A stretch of 64,000 nt of DNA from Leuconostocaceae bacterium ESL0958 (lineage in GTDB: Bacteria; Bacillota; Bacilli; Lactobacillales; Lactobacillaceae), in the NCBI GenBank assembly GCA_029433265.1, contig JAQTHT010000002.1, forward strand, positions 62,001-126,000, given 5' to 3'. The translations under genes and the position numbers were made by a program. Positions 44,403 through 52,311 of the stretch are shown one piece after another (position 1 is the first letter of the stretch; each line of letters begins with the position of its first letter). The notes under the pieces were generated by a model, which saw only the letters and a list, made by a program, of their open reading frames with translations, was not told where the DNA came from and searched no databases.

Positions 44403-45073
44403 AGGGTTACCTGTTCCGCTAAGGCCGCCAGCCGCTTCGGACCCAGACCAGGGACGCCGGCCAAGTCTGCTATTTTTTGGAAAGGTCCATGGCTCTCCCG
44501 GTAAGCCACAATCTGCTCGGCCTTTTTAGGACCAATCCCATTGAGCGATTCAAGCTCTTTGGCTGTGGCCGTATTCAAATTGACTGGCCCGGATCCGGTC
44601 CCCTGGTCGCTATTGGCAGCACTGGGGGCAGGACCAGTCAGTCCGGCCGGGGCTTGCTCGCCCCGTTGGCAAATATAGACGACGGTACCATCTACCAATG
44701 GTTGTGCACGATTGATCCGGTCTTCATCAGCCGTTGCCGTTAACCCCCCTGCCTTTTTGAGCAGGTCCTGGACCCGAGCACCGGCCGCCAACTGGTACAA
44801 GCCTGGCTGTTGGACTGCCCCCTTCAAATCGACTTGAAGGCCGGCCTGCTTTTCCTTTACCGCCGCTTTCTTTGCGGGTTGCTGCTGGCTACTACTTGCA
44901 CTGCCCATGGCGGCCGGTTCTGCTGGCTTGGACGAGGGTCGGTCACTTCCCTTTGGCCAGAGCAAAAAAGCGAGCAAGCAAAGCATGCTCAGGCAGAGCA
45001 AGACTGCGAGTAGCCACCGTTCCTTTTTCAAGCAAAGCCATTCCCAAAGTCGTAGATACCAAGCAGATGCCAT
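44399..45073 (-). CDS. comEA: DNA receptor ComEA
   Basis: 224 residues. One N-terminal membrane anchor (about 18-38), a Ser/Gln/Pro/Lys-rich spacer (about 40-72), an SLBB domain (about 75-130, VDLKGAVQQPGLYQLAAGARV) and paired helix-hairpin-helix motifs (about 165-224, VNLNTATAKELESLNGIGPKKAEQIV and VPGLGPKRLAAL). It binds double-stranded DNA outside the membrane and passes it to ComEC. Ribosome site GGGGAGGA. No ComK-type promoter could be recognised. Confidence 0.95.
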   Translation of the reverse strand: MASAWYLRLWEWLCLKKERWLLAVLLCLSMLCLLAFLLWPKGSDRPSSKPAEPAAMGSASSSQQQPAKKAAVKEKQAGLQVDLKGAVQQPGLYQLAAGARVQDLLKKAGGLTATADEDRINRAQPLVDGTVVYICQRGEQAPAGLTGPAPSAANSDQGTGSGPVNLNTATAKELESLNGIGPKKAEQIVAYRESHGPFQKIADLAGVPGLGPKRLAALAEQVTL

Positions 45074-45118
45074 CGCCAGTCCTCCCCCTTATTAACTAGC
45101 TCATCAAACGCAGGCAAA

Positions 45119-45148
45119 AGAAAAAACTTTGCCGACCGGCAAAGTTTT
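45119..45148 (-). terminator. Terminator of the M42-ftsW-ylbG-rsmD-coaD operon
   Basis: Stem AAAACTTTGCC (45123-45133) with GGCAAAGTTTT (45138-45148), loop gacc, followed by a T run on the minus strand. The stem overlaps the coaD stop codon. Confidence 0.88.
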
Positions 45149-45623
45149 ATTGAAAGTGTTCCTCTAACGCAGCAACTACCACCGCTGGTACAAAGGCTGC
45201 CAAGCGGTCCGTTCCCACTTTGGCAATTTCTTTGACCATGGAAGAGGAGATGTTTTGATTTTCTGGTTTGGCAAAGAGTAGGACGGTTTCCATATTAGCC
45301 AGCGCTGCATTAGCGCCCGCAATATCGCGCTCATACTCAAAATCTTTACAATTTCGCAAGCCGCGAATAATGTAGGAAGCACCGACAGACTGGGCATAAT
45401 TGACCGTCAAACCTTCAATAATCCCCACCGACACATTGGGCATGTCTGCGACCGCCGCTTCTACCAAAGCCAGCCGTTCGGCTGGTGGAAAGAGGCCTTT
45501 TTTATTGGTATTGATGCCAACGGCCACCACCACCTCATCAAAAAGTTCGGCTGCACGGCGAATAATGTCCATGTGGCCATTGGTAAGCGGATCAAACGAC
45601 CCGGGAAAAACTGCTTTTTTCAT
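45147..45623 (-). CDS. coaD: Phosphopantetheine adenylyltransferase
   Basis: 158 residues, normal length. Transfers AMP from ATP to 4'-phosphopantetheine in coenzyme A synthesis. Motifs: AVFPGSFDPLTNGHMDIIRRA with the nucleotidyl-transferase HxGH-like site (NGHM), IIRGLRNCKDFEYE, and the C-terminal NISSSMVKEIAKVG. It is 12 bases after rsmD and is the last gene of the operon. Confidence 0.97.
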   Translation of the reverse strand: MKKAVFPGSFDPLTNGHMDIIRRAAELFDEVVVAVGINTNKKGLFPPAERLALVEAAVADMPNVSVGIIEGLTVNYAQSVGASYIIRGLRNCKDFEYERDIAGANAALANMETVLLFAKPENQNISSSMVKEIAKVGTDRLAAFVPAVVVAALEEHFQ

Positions 45624-45635
45624 TTTTACTCCTGA

Positions 45636-46190
45636 TTACGCCCGATATTCATAGAGGGAGACCCTGGTAATGCCGTACTGCTTTTGCTGTAGCAAAACAA
45701 GTTGCCCATCCGGTTCCGGTAAATTAGCCGCCTCATCCGATTCAATCATGACAATGGCGCCATCCTGGAGAAGGCCCCCCTTGATCATGGCATCTAAATC
45801 CGCCTGCACCCGTTCCTTGGCATAGGGCGGATCCAATAACACCAAGTCGAAGCGTTGCCGATCGTCAATCAAGCGTTTTAAGGCCGCCGTTGCGGGCGCT
45901 TTGATGACTTGAAAGGCGGCTGCTGCTTTTGTTTTCTCAATGTTGTGCTGGATCACTTGAATGGCCGCATACTGCCGGTCGACCAAAACCGCTGCGGCCA
46001 TGCCCCGTGAGACTGCCTCAATGGCCAAGCCACCCGTCCCCGCATAGAGGTCGAGCACCCGCCCCCCTTGGAGATGCGGCGCCAACATTGAAAAGACGGC
46101 CTCCTTGACTTTATCAGTGGTCGGCCGCGTTTGTCGGCCCTTAACGGCTTCTAAGCGAAGGCCCCCAAAACGTCCTGCAATGACCCGCAT
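45636..46190 (-). CDS. rsmD: 16S rRNA (guanine-966-N2)-methyltransferase
   Basis: 184 residues. Begins MRVIAGRFGGLRLEAVKGRQTRPTTDKVKEAVF, then the SAM-binding VLDLYAGTGGLAIEAVSRG and the catalytic LVLLDPPYAKE (DPPY type, for exocyclic amino nitrogen). Length and order match RsmD/YhhF. It abuts ylbG by one base and precedes coaD as in most Firmicutes. Confidence 0.96.
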   Translation of the reverse strand: MRVIAGRFGGLRLEAVKGRQTRPTTDKVKEAVFSMLAPHLQGGRVLDLYAGTGGLAIEAVSRGMAAAVLVDRQYAAIQVIQHNIEKTKAAAAFQVIKAPATAALKRLIDDRQRFDLVLLDPPYAKERVQADLDAMIKGGLLQDGAIVMIESDEAANLPEPDGQLVLLQQKQYGITRVSLYEYRA

Positions 46191-46498
46191 TAGTCCTGCC
46201 CTCCTGCTGTTAGCTGGCCCAAATCCTCTTGCTCATAAGCCTCAAAGAAGAGATCGTCGTGTTGGCCAGCGAAGTCTGGGTCAATATCAGGCCTAGGTGA
46301 TGTTTTGACCCTTTTAACGAAACGATAGGCCGCCAATTTTTCAGCGACAGTGGCCACCTCTTCTTCATTGACATAGAGGGCCACATAGGACATGGGCTTG
46401 GAAATATAGGTTAAATCTCCAAATTTTTTTAATTGATTGACGTGTTTGAGCCCTCGTAAATAAACGTAGAGCGCCCGTCTTTTCTGCATGGTAAACAT
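46190..46498 (-). CDS. ylbG: YlbG-family protein (DUF2129)
   Basis: 102 residues, small and basic at the N-terminus (QKRRALYVYLRGLKHVNQLKKFGDL), with YISKPMSYVALYVN and FVKRVKTSPRPDIDPDF as in DUF2129 proteins. No biochemical function is established that I can name. The conserved place before rsmD-coaD is its main recognisable trait. It shares a boundary base with ftsW and with rsmD. Confidence 0.88.
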   Translation of the reverse strand: MFTMQKRRALYVYLRGLKHVNQLKKFGDLTYISKPMSYVALYVNEEEVATVAEKLAAYRFVKRVKTSPRPDIDPDFAGQHDDLFFEAYEQEDLGQLTAGGQD

Positions 46499-47682
46499 TA
46501 GCGCTTCAGTTCCCTTCTAGCCGCATTGTCTTGCGGATCTAATACTTTTCTCTTTTTATTTTTAGCGGACAAATTCAAAGCAAAGCCGATGGCGGCCGAG
46601 AAGAAGACGAAGGAAGAACCACCCCCAGAAATAAAGGGGAAGACCACGCCCGTAATCGGTAGCAGACCAAGCACGCCCCCTAAATTAACGAAAGTCTGCA
46701 TTAACAGGAGGGTTGCCAGGCCAAACATAAACAGACGGTTAAACTGGTTCTTTTGCTTAATGCCCAAATAGATCAGGCGGCCAATTAAGAGAAAGACCAT
46801 CATTAAGACGATGCTTACCAAAATGGCGCCCAACTCTTCTGCCGTCACGGCCATGATAAAGTCGGTGTTGGATTCTGGCAAATAGGGTTTGAGCAATGAA
46901 TTCCCCAGTCCGACACCAAAGAGACCGCCATGCGAAATTGCATAGTAAGCGTAGAGCAGCTGCCGGCTTTGGTCAATATCATGCCAGGGATTCACGAAAT
47001 TGGTCAATCGGCGAATCGCATAGTTAGAGGTACTGCCCAGGTGAAGGAGCGAAATCAATTCCGGCAAGAAAAGGAGCACTAGGAAGAAAAAAAGCATCGT
47101 CACGATGTTCCACTTCCAAGAAACTCCGGAGGCTAGCAGCAAGCAGGACAGGACGGCCATCGTAATGAAGAGATTGCCTAAATCGGGCATAATGATGACC
47201 ATGACGAGCATCAAGCCTGGCAGCCAGAGCTTACTAAAAAAATGACCGGCCGCCCAATGCCGCCACTGTTTGAAAATACCCGAACGGGGTACCCAAGGTT
47301 TCTTCGTCAGTAAATCAGCAAAGTAAATAATCAGGACGATTTTCGCTAACTCAACCGGCTGGAGTGTAAAACCGCCAAAGTTAATCCAACCGTGGGCCCC
47401 GTTCACCGCCGGGGCTAAGCGGGCAATGACCAGCAAAATTAAGGTCGTGACCATCAGAAAATTCAAGACTTTGGGTCGCCGAGCCACCTTTGGGTTCAGA
47501 TGAAAAGTCAAAAGCGCCCCCGCCCAACCAATGAGCACAAAAAGGGCTTGCTTCAGAAAGGAAGCTAAGGGATTTAGGTAAGCATTTTGCGTAGCCGAAA
47601 AAACCATCACGATTCCCAAAACGGATAGGGTGGCGTATGGCACTAAAATCCAGTAATCAACGCGTTGAAATTTTTTTAACAT
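46498..47682 (-). CDS. ftsW: FtsW/RodA-family peptidoglycan polymerase
   Basis: A 394-residue SEDS protein with ten membrane helices. Motifs: VDYWILVPYATLSVLGIVMVFSATQNA, LQPVELAKIVLIIYFADLL, the extracytoplasmic loop SRQLLYAYYAISHGGLFGVGLGNS, and LPESNTDFIMAVTAEELGAI. It polymerises lipid II glycan strands with a partner class B PBP. FtsW versus RodA is judged by context (next to ylbG-rsmD-coaD, where FtsW lies in lactobacilli) and by the division-type loop. It overlaps the M42 gene by 7 bases. Confidence 0.9.
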   Translation of the reverse strand: MLKKFQRVDYWILVPYATLSVLGIVMVFSATQNAYLNPLASFLKQALFVLIGWAGALLTFHLNPKVARRPKVLNFLMVTTLILLVIARLAPAVNGAHGWINFGGFTLQPVELAKIVLIIYFADLLTKKPWVPRSGIFKQWRHWAAGHFFSKLWLPGLMLVMVIIMPDLGNLFITMAVLSCLLLASGVSWKWNIVTMLFFFLVLLFLPELISLLHLGSTSNYAIRRLTNFVNPWHDIDQSRQLLYAYYAISHGGLFGVGLGNSLLKPYLPESNTDFIMAVTAEELGAILVSIVLMMVFLLIGRLIYLGIKQKNQFNRLFMFGLATLLLMQTFVNLGGVLGLLPITGVVFPFISGGGSSFVFFSAAIGFALNLSAKNKKRKVLDPQDNAARRELKR

Positions 47683-48752
47683 GACCGCCCTACCAGTTCA
47701 TCATAGGTTTTTTGGTCGATTTTTTTCGCCAAAGCAACGACTAGTGCTACCGCTGCTTCAAAATCCGGTACGGACCAAACGGTTTCGTGGCTGTGAATGC
47801 TCCGAGAAGCCACCCCCAAGGCAACGGCCGGAATGCCCATGCCGACCTGGGCACTGGCCCCTGCGTCCGTCCCACCTGGTGAAACAAAGGACTGGTAAGG
47901 GATGTCATTTTCTTCAGCGGTCTGCTGAATCAGGGCCTGTAACTTTGGCCGGGTCACCACCGTCGGGTCAAAGACCCGCAGGAGCGTGCCTTGGTCTAGC
48001 TGCCCCTGACGGCCGGCTTGCTGGTCGAGGTCGTTGGCTGCAGAAGAATCGATGGCAAAGAACAGGTCGGGTTGCAGGGCTTGTAAGGAGGCCTTGGCCC
48101 CGCGCAGACCAACTTCTTCTTGAACATTGGCCCCCATGAGTAAGGTGTTGGGCGTACGAACGCCTTGCAGGGCTTCCAGTGCGGTCAAAATCGTCACCAC
48201 ACCAAAGCGGTTATCCCAGGCCTTCGACACCACGCGGTTCGGATTGGCTAAGCGGGTCGTTGGCGTGCTGGGCACAATGAAATCGCCGACTGCCACACCG
48301 AAGTCAGCAGCCTGCGCCGCTGATTCAAAGCCGGCATCAAAGAGGATGTCGGCTGCTTTGACATCCGCCTGGGCCCGTCCCCGCATCAGGTGGGGGGCTA
48401 AGCCGGCGGAAACCAAGGGATACTGTTGGCCTTTTTTTGTAAAGAGGGTAAAGCGTTGGGCCGAAACCGTCATCGGATTCCAGCCACCCAAGGGCACTAC
48501 CTGCAGTGCCCCGGTTGGTAGAATGGCGGCTACCATAAAACCAACCTCATCCAAGTGTGCCGCAAACATAATCTTGGGCCCTGATGGCTGGCCCTTTTTA
48601 ATGCCAAAAACGCCGGCATCTGGATTCGCCCAGACTTCGTCCACTAACGGTGTCAGATCCGATTGAAAGGCTTGCGCGACCGCCTCTTCCTGGCCAGAAG
48701 TACCCTGTAGTTCTGTATACTTCACAATTCGTTGCCAGCACTTTTCTTCCAT
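47676..48752 (-). CDS. M42-family metallo-aminopeptidase
   Basis: About 358 residues from the ATG at 48752 (MEEKCWQRIVKYTELQG), which has AGGAGG upstream; the longer frame from 48878 lies in the promoter. Metal ligands and catalytic residues of the M42 (PepA/FrvX/deblocking aminopeptidase) family are visible: MFAAHLDEVGFMV, KAWDNRFGVVTILTAL, NVQEEVGLRGA, FFAIDSS and SPGGTDAGASAQVG. A cytosolic, dinuclear-metal peptidase that trims N-terminal residues from peptides. First gene of the M42-ftsW-ylbG-rsmD-coaD operon. Confidence 0.92.
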   Translation of the reverse strand: MEEKCWQRIVKYTELQGTSGQEEAVAQAFQSDLTPLVDEVWANPDAGVFGIKKGQPSGPKIMFAAHLDEVGFMVAAILPTGALQVVPLGGWNPMTVSAQRFTLFTKKGQQYPLVSAGLAPHLMRGRAQADVKAADILFDAGFESAAQAADFGVAVGDFIVPSTPTTRLANPNRVVSKAWDNRFGVVTILTALEALQGVRTPNTLLMGANVQEEVGLRGAKASLQALQPDLFFAIDSSAANDLDQQAGRQGQLDQGTLLRVFDPTVVTRPKLQALIQQTAEENDIPYQSFVSPGGTDAGASAQVGMGIPAVALGVASRSIHSHETVWSVPDFEAAVALVVALAKKIDQKTYDELVGRSC

Positions 48753-48792
48753 TGTGGCCGCCTCCTCTTTTTTCCTGGTAATCAGTACCTTC

Positions 48793-48821
48793 ATTATAGC
48801 GGGTCGACTAGGACCGCGCAA
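48793..48821 (-). promoter_or_regulatory. Promoter of the M42 peptidase operon
   Basis: Minus strand: TTGCGC (48816-48821), 17 bases, perfect TATAAT (48793-48798). Confidence 0.7.
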
Positions 48822-48856
48822 AGCTGTTGCGGGCCTTTTCGACCAATGGCCGATAG

Positions 48857-48944
48857 CCGTTCGCTTTTTAACAACCATTCGCGGCGGTTATTTTTCTGTT
48901 TTATGCGAATATTACATTAAATTTTATTTTAATGTTCGTTTTTT
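48857..48944. promoter_or_regulatory. Candidate PurBox cluster upstream of the purine permease
   Basis: GCGAATATT (48905-48913) and, inverted, AATGTTCGTTTTTT (48931-48944) resemble the PurR box AWWWCCGAACWWT. Further partial copies (GTTCGCTTTTT near 48859 and ATTCGCGG near 48878) lie to the left. A permease for purine bases downstream and purR in the window support PurR control, but the first box departs from consensus. Confidence 0.45.
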
Positions 48945-48968
48945 ATCGCTTATTTTCTCATTTTTGCT

Positions 48969-48997
48969 CTGACAAAGGGGCAATTCCCTGCTACACT
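48969..48997 (+). promoter_or_regulatory. Promoter of the NCS2 permease gene
   Basis: CTGACA (48969-48974), 17 bases, TACACT (48992-48997) preceded by TGC (extended -10). Confidence 0.65.
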
Positions 48998-49028
48998 ATT
49001 CAGGTAATCAAAAAACAAGGAGACAGTT

Positions 49029-50336
49029 ATGTCCGCTATTGCGAAGTATTTCCACTTTGACCAGCTCGGCACTTCCTTCAAGACCGAAGTTGTCGCTGGT
49101 TTCACCACCTTTGTGGCCATGTCCTACATTTTGTTCTTAAACCCAACGGTACTGGGCGCTGCTGGCATGGACAAAGGCGCCGTCTTTACGGCGACCGCCA
49201 TCGCCTGTGCCGTGGCCACCATTTTCATGGGGCTGGTCGCCCGCTATCCCATTGCCATCGGTCCTGGCCTAGGGATTAACGCCTTCTTCGCCTACTCTGT
49301 TGTCGTTGGGATGGGCGTATCCTGGCAGACAGCCATGGCCGGCATCCTGATTGCCGCGATTATTTTTCTACTCCTCACACTGTTTAAAATCCGAGAAAAA
49401 ATCATCGATGCCATCCCCCACGATTTAAAAACAGCGATTGCGGCTGGCATTGGCCTCTTCATTGCCTTCATTGGCTTGCACAATGCCGGTTTGATTGTGG
49501 CCAACCCATCCACCATGGTCGGCATCGGCAATCTCACCAGTGCCAAAACGCTGCTTGCCATCTTTGGCATCGTCATTACCTTGGTACTGCTGGCAGTGCG
49601 AGTGCCAGCCGCTATTTTCTTTGGAATGGTCATCACCGCCCTGGCCGGTATCCTCACCGGTCAAATCGACTTGCCAAGTAAAATCGTAACGACGGCACCT
49701 TCTTTGGCACCAACTGCTGGTGCGAGTTTGCAACACCTAGGCGACATTAACACCTTCCAACTGTGGGTCGTTGTCCTCACCTTCCTGATTGTTGTCTTCT
49801 TCGATACCGCTGGTACCTTGATTGGACTGGCTGAACAGGCTAACTTACTGGAAAATGGCAAGATGCCCCGTATCGGCCGTGCTTTAATGGCCGATGCCGT
49901 CGGCATGACAACTGGCGCACTCTTAGGTACTTCACCTACGTCCGCCTATGTTGAATCTTCTTCCGGGATTGCTGTTGGGGGCCGCTCCGGCTTTACCTCA
50001 GTCATTACCGGCTGCCTCTTCTTTGCCTCCCTTCTCTTCTCACCACTCTTAACAGTGGTGACCTCTCAGGTCACAGCCCCAGCCCTGGTTGTGGTTGGCA
50101 TTTTGATGGCCAAGAACTTGCAGAAGATTAATTGGGATGACATTGCCATTGCTTCCCCAGCCTTTTTGATTGTTATCGGTATGCCGCTCACTTACTCGAT
50201 TTCTGACGGCATTGCGCTCGGCTTCATCGTTTACCCAATTACGATGGTTGCCACGAAGCGGGCCAAGGATGTTAACTGGCTCATGTACTTACTGGCCATC
50301 ATCTTTATCTTCTTCCTCTATGCCACGCATAGCTAA
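49029..50336 (+). CDS. NCS2/AzgA-family purine permease
   Basis: 435 residues, about 13 membrane helices. Starts FHFDQLGTSFKTEVVAGFTTFVAMSYILFLNP, then GPGLGINAFFAYSVVVGMG, and the conserved VVFFDTAGTLIGLAEQANLL, GALLGTSPTSAYVESSSGIAVGGRSG. These are the signatures of the AzgA branch (guanine, hypoxanthine and adenine/proton symporters such as PbuG/PbuO). The exact base is not predictable. Ribosome site AAGGAGA. Monocistronic, with PurBox-like sites upstream. Confidence 0.94.
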   Translation: MSAIAKYFHFDQLGTSFKTEVVAGFTTFVAMSYILFLNPTVLGAAGMDKGAVFTATAIACAVATIFMGLVARYPIAIGPGLGINAFFAYSVVVGMGVSWQTAMAGILIAAIIFLLLTLFKIREKIIDAIPHDLKTAIAAGIGLFIAFIGLHNAGLIVANPSTMVGIGNLTSAKTLLAIFGIVITLVLLAVRVPAAIFFGMVITALAGILTGQIDLPSKIVTTAPSLAPTAGASLQHLGDINTFQLWVVVLTFLIVVFFDTAGTLIGLAEQANLLENGKMPRIGRALMADAVGMTTGALLGTSPTSAYVESSSGIAVGGRSGFTSVITGCLFFASLLFSPLLTVVTSQVTAPALVVVGILMAKNLQKINWDDIAIASPAFLIVIGMPLTYSISDGIALGFIVYPITMVATKRAKDVNWLMYLLAIIFIFFLYATHS

Positions 50337-50340
50337 AGCA

Positions 50341-50381
50341 AAAAATAGCTCAGTGATTGTGCCGATCACTGAGCTATTTTT
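50341..50381. terminator. Bidirectional terminator between permease and aldo/keto reductase
   Basis: Perfect 17-bp stem (50341-50357 with 50365-50381), A run on one side and T run on the other, serving two convergent genes. It overlaps the reductase stop codon. Confidence 0.92.
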
Positions 50382-51246
50382 ATTCATAAGCAACGCTGCG
50401 AGTAGCCATCCAGTCAATCATAGCGGGATCGGCATGGTCGAAGAACATACTTTGACCGGTATCAAGGGTACTAATGGCCGTTAATTCAGCTAGGGTCAAG
50501 GTGAAATCAAAGACCGCCTGGTTTTCTTGCATCCGTTCATAACGACTAGATTTTGCAACGACCAGCAAATCCCGCTGCAAGCACCAGCGCAGGATGACCT
50601 GCGCAATGGATTTGTGGTGGGCAGCGGCAATCTCTGCCAGAAGCGGCTGTTGGAAGAGGTCATGCTTTCCTTCCGCAAAAGGCGCCCAAGCCACTGGCTG
50701 CACCCCCTGCGCCAAACAGTAGTTCACCAGTGCTTGATTCTGCTGGAAGGGATTGACTTCAATCTGATTAACCATGGGCTTCCTCTTGGAAAAAGCTGAT
50801 AGGTTAGCTAACTGACTAATACTAAAGTTTGAAACGCCAATGGCCCGCAGTTGTCCCTTTTCATAGGCCGCTTCCATGGCCCGCCAGGCAGCAAAAACAT
50901 CGTTGTAGGGCTGGTGGAGCAAATACAGATCAAGATACTCTAAGCCCAAGCGGTCAAGTGTAGCGTTAATGGCCGCCGCGGCCCGTTCCGGACAAGCATC
51001 CGCCACCCACATTTTGCTCGTCACAAAAAGCTCCGCTCGAGTAACCAGGCCGTCCGCGATGGCCTGACGAATGCCAGCACCAACGGCCCGTTCATTGCCA
51101 TAACTGGCGGCTGTATCGATTTGACGGTAACCCGCTTGAATCGCTGCATAAACCGCCTGTTGGGCTGTTTGTGCTTCCTTCATTTGATAAACGCCAAAAC
51201 CCAGGACGGGCATGGCGACTTGATTTGCTAGTGTTTTACTGTGCAT
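50380..51246 (-). CDS. Aldo/keto reductase
   Basis: A 288-residue (alpha/beta)8 NADPH oxidoreductase. MPVLGFGVYQMKEA, RQIDTAASYGNERAVG (catalytic Asp and Tyr), LFVTSKMWV (Lys), LYLLHQPYNDV (His) and AIGVSNFSISQL give the full catalytic tetrad. It reduces aldehydes or ketones. Substrate is not predictable, and 2,5-diketogluconate-reductase-type annotations are common. It is third in the flavodoxin-MerR-reductase operon, 11 bases after the regulator, so the regulator probably controls it. Confidence 0.93.
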   Translation of the reverse strand: MHSKTLANQVAMPVLGFGVYQMKEAQTAQQAVYAAIQAGYRQIDTAASYGNERAVGAGIRQAIADGLVTRAELFVTSKMWVADACPERAAAAINATLDRLGLEYLDLYLLHQPYNDVFAAWRAMEAAYEKGQLRAIGVSNFSISQLANLSAFSKRKPMVNQIEVNPFQQNQALVNYCLAQGVQPVAWAPFAEGKHDLFQQPLLAEIAAAHHKSIAQVILRWCLQRDLLVVAKSSRYERMQENQAVFDFTLTLAELTAISTLDTGQSMFFDHADPAMIDWMATRSVAYE

Positions 51247-51257
51247 GCAATGGCTCC

Positions 51258-51635
51258 TTATAATAAATGCTGTTCACTACTGCGCATGTGGGAATCGTAG
51301 TGCTCAATTTTATAATGCAAGTAGTCCCGCGCTTCTGTTAACGCTTGAATTTTTTGCGACATGTTTTCGGCGGCTTCGGCCAGCAAGGCTTTTCTAGCCG
51401 GGACCGTTTCATCATCATCCTCATAAATGTAGTCAATGTACTGTTTGAGTAATTCAATACTCATCCCCGCCTGCCGCATTACTTTGGCAAAATGAAGCTG
51501 ATTTAAGGACCGTTGTCCAAAATCACGAATGTCATTAGCTAAACGGGGCACCGGCCCAATAATGCCGATTCGTTCATAATAACGGATTGTATCAGCTGTC
51601 AGTCCGGTTTCTGCGGCTGCTTTTTTAATGTTCAT
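51258..51635 (-). CDS. MerR-family transcriptional regulator
   Basis: 125 residues: N-terminal winged helix-turn-helix MNIKKAAAETGLTADTIRYYERIGIIGPVPR, then NDIRDFGQRSLNQLHFAKVMRQAGMSIELLKQYIDY and a dimerising coiled coil (about 80-112). No cysteine or metal-binding tail is present, as in the AdhR/NmlR-like and TipAL-N-like reductase regulators. It overlaps the flavodoxin gene by 11 bases. The dyad at 52207-52226 between a -35 and -10 spaced by 19 bases is its likely operator, so the operon is self-regulated. Confidence 0.92.
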   Translation of the reverse strand: MNIKKAAAETGLTADTIRYYERIGIIGPVPRLANDIRDFGQRSLNQLHFAKVMRQAGMSIELLKQYIDYIYEDDDETVPARKALLAEAAENMSQKIQALTEARDYLHYKIEHYDSHMRSSEQHLL

Positions 51636-52170
51636 GACGGTACTCCTGTTCGCTGCTGGCCACCCAGTCGGCTAACTCTTGGGCTAGTTGTGGTCGGTCA
51701 GCCGGCTGAATGCCTACCCGCTGCCCCTGTTTTTCATGCCCACCGGCTCTGGTAAAGCAAGCCCTGATGTTAGCTTGGGGACAGTACTGGCGGATCTGCT
51801 CTAGGCTGCGCCCTAACCCATAACCCCCGTTGGTATTAAAGGGATGGCAAGTTCGCTGTCCCAGCGGATAATCTGTCAAAAAAGAAAGTAACACTTGTGG
51901 TAGGGCCATGTTCCAAGTTGGGAAGCCAAGGAAAATATCGTCGTAGTCAGCCAAGCTGGTCAAATCCAAGGTGTACCCCGGTAAATGACCCGCCGTTTGG
52001 TCCTGCACATTTTGGTCGACCTCCGCTTGGTAGTCCGTTGGACCAGCCGGTTGCCGGCGGATAGCCAGCAAGTCTGCCCGGTCAGTCCCGAGCACCTGCT
52101 GCAAGGTTTCCGCCACTACTGCCGTATTACCAGTCCGTGTAAAATAAACAATCAAAGCTTTTTTGTTCAT
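51625..52170 (-). CDS. Flavodoxin-like protein
   Basis: 181 residues. The FMN phosphate loop YFTRTGNTAVVAETL opens the protein. Then come LADYDDIFLGFPTWNMALPQVLLSFLTDYPL and FNTNGGYGLGRSLEQIRQYCP, which match the flavodoxin_4 group of small FMN electron carriers or quinone/azo reductases. It probably works as an FMN-dependent reductase in an electrophile-stress response together with the downstream aldo/keto reductase. First gene of the operon. Confidence 0.88.
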   Translation of the reverse strand: MNKKALIVYFTRTGNTAVVAETLQQVLGTDRADLLAIRRQPAGPTDYQAEVDQNVQDQTAGHLPGYTLDLTSLADYDDIFLGFPTWNMALPQVLLSFLTDYPLGQRTCHPFNTNGGYGLGRSLEQIRQYCPQANIRACFTRAGGHEKQGQRVGIQPADRPQLAQELADWVASSEQEYRHEH

Positions 52171-52198
52171 GCCCGCTCCCTTCTTGACTATGTTGTCT

Positions 52199-52229
52199 AG
52201 CTTACAACTTGGAGCACACTCTAAGTAAA
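52199..52229 (-). promoter_or_regulatory. MerR-type operator-promoter of the flavodoxin operon
   Basis: Minus strand: TTTACT (-35, 52224-52229) and TAAGCT (-10, 52199-52204) with a 19-base spacer. The spacer centres on the dyad ACTTGGAG/ACTCTAAGT (52207-52226). The long spacer with a dyad of the CTTGGAGT-ACTCCAAG type is characteristic of MerR activators. Confidence 0.75.
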
Positions 52230-52277
52230 GCTTTTTTTCAAAAAATTTGGCTGAGGGCCGACGGACGCCTGGCAGTA

Positions 52278-52311
52278 AAAAAACAGGTTGCGGTCACAAC
52301 CTGTTTTTTTA
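52278..52311 (-). terminator. Terminator of the recN operon
   Basis: Stem AAAAAAACAGGTTG with CAACCTGTTTTTTT (52278-52311), loop of six, T run on the minus strand. It overlaps the recN stop. Confidence 0.88.
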
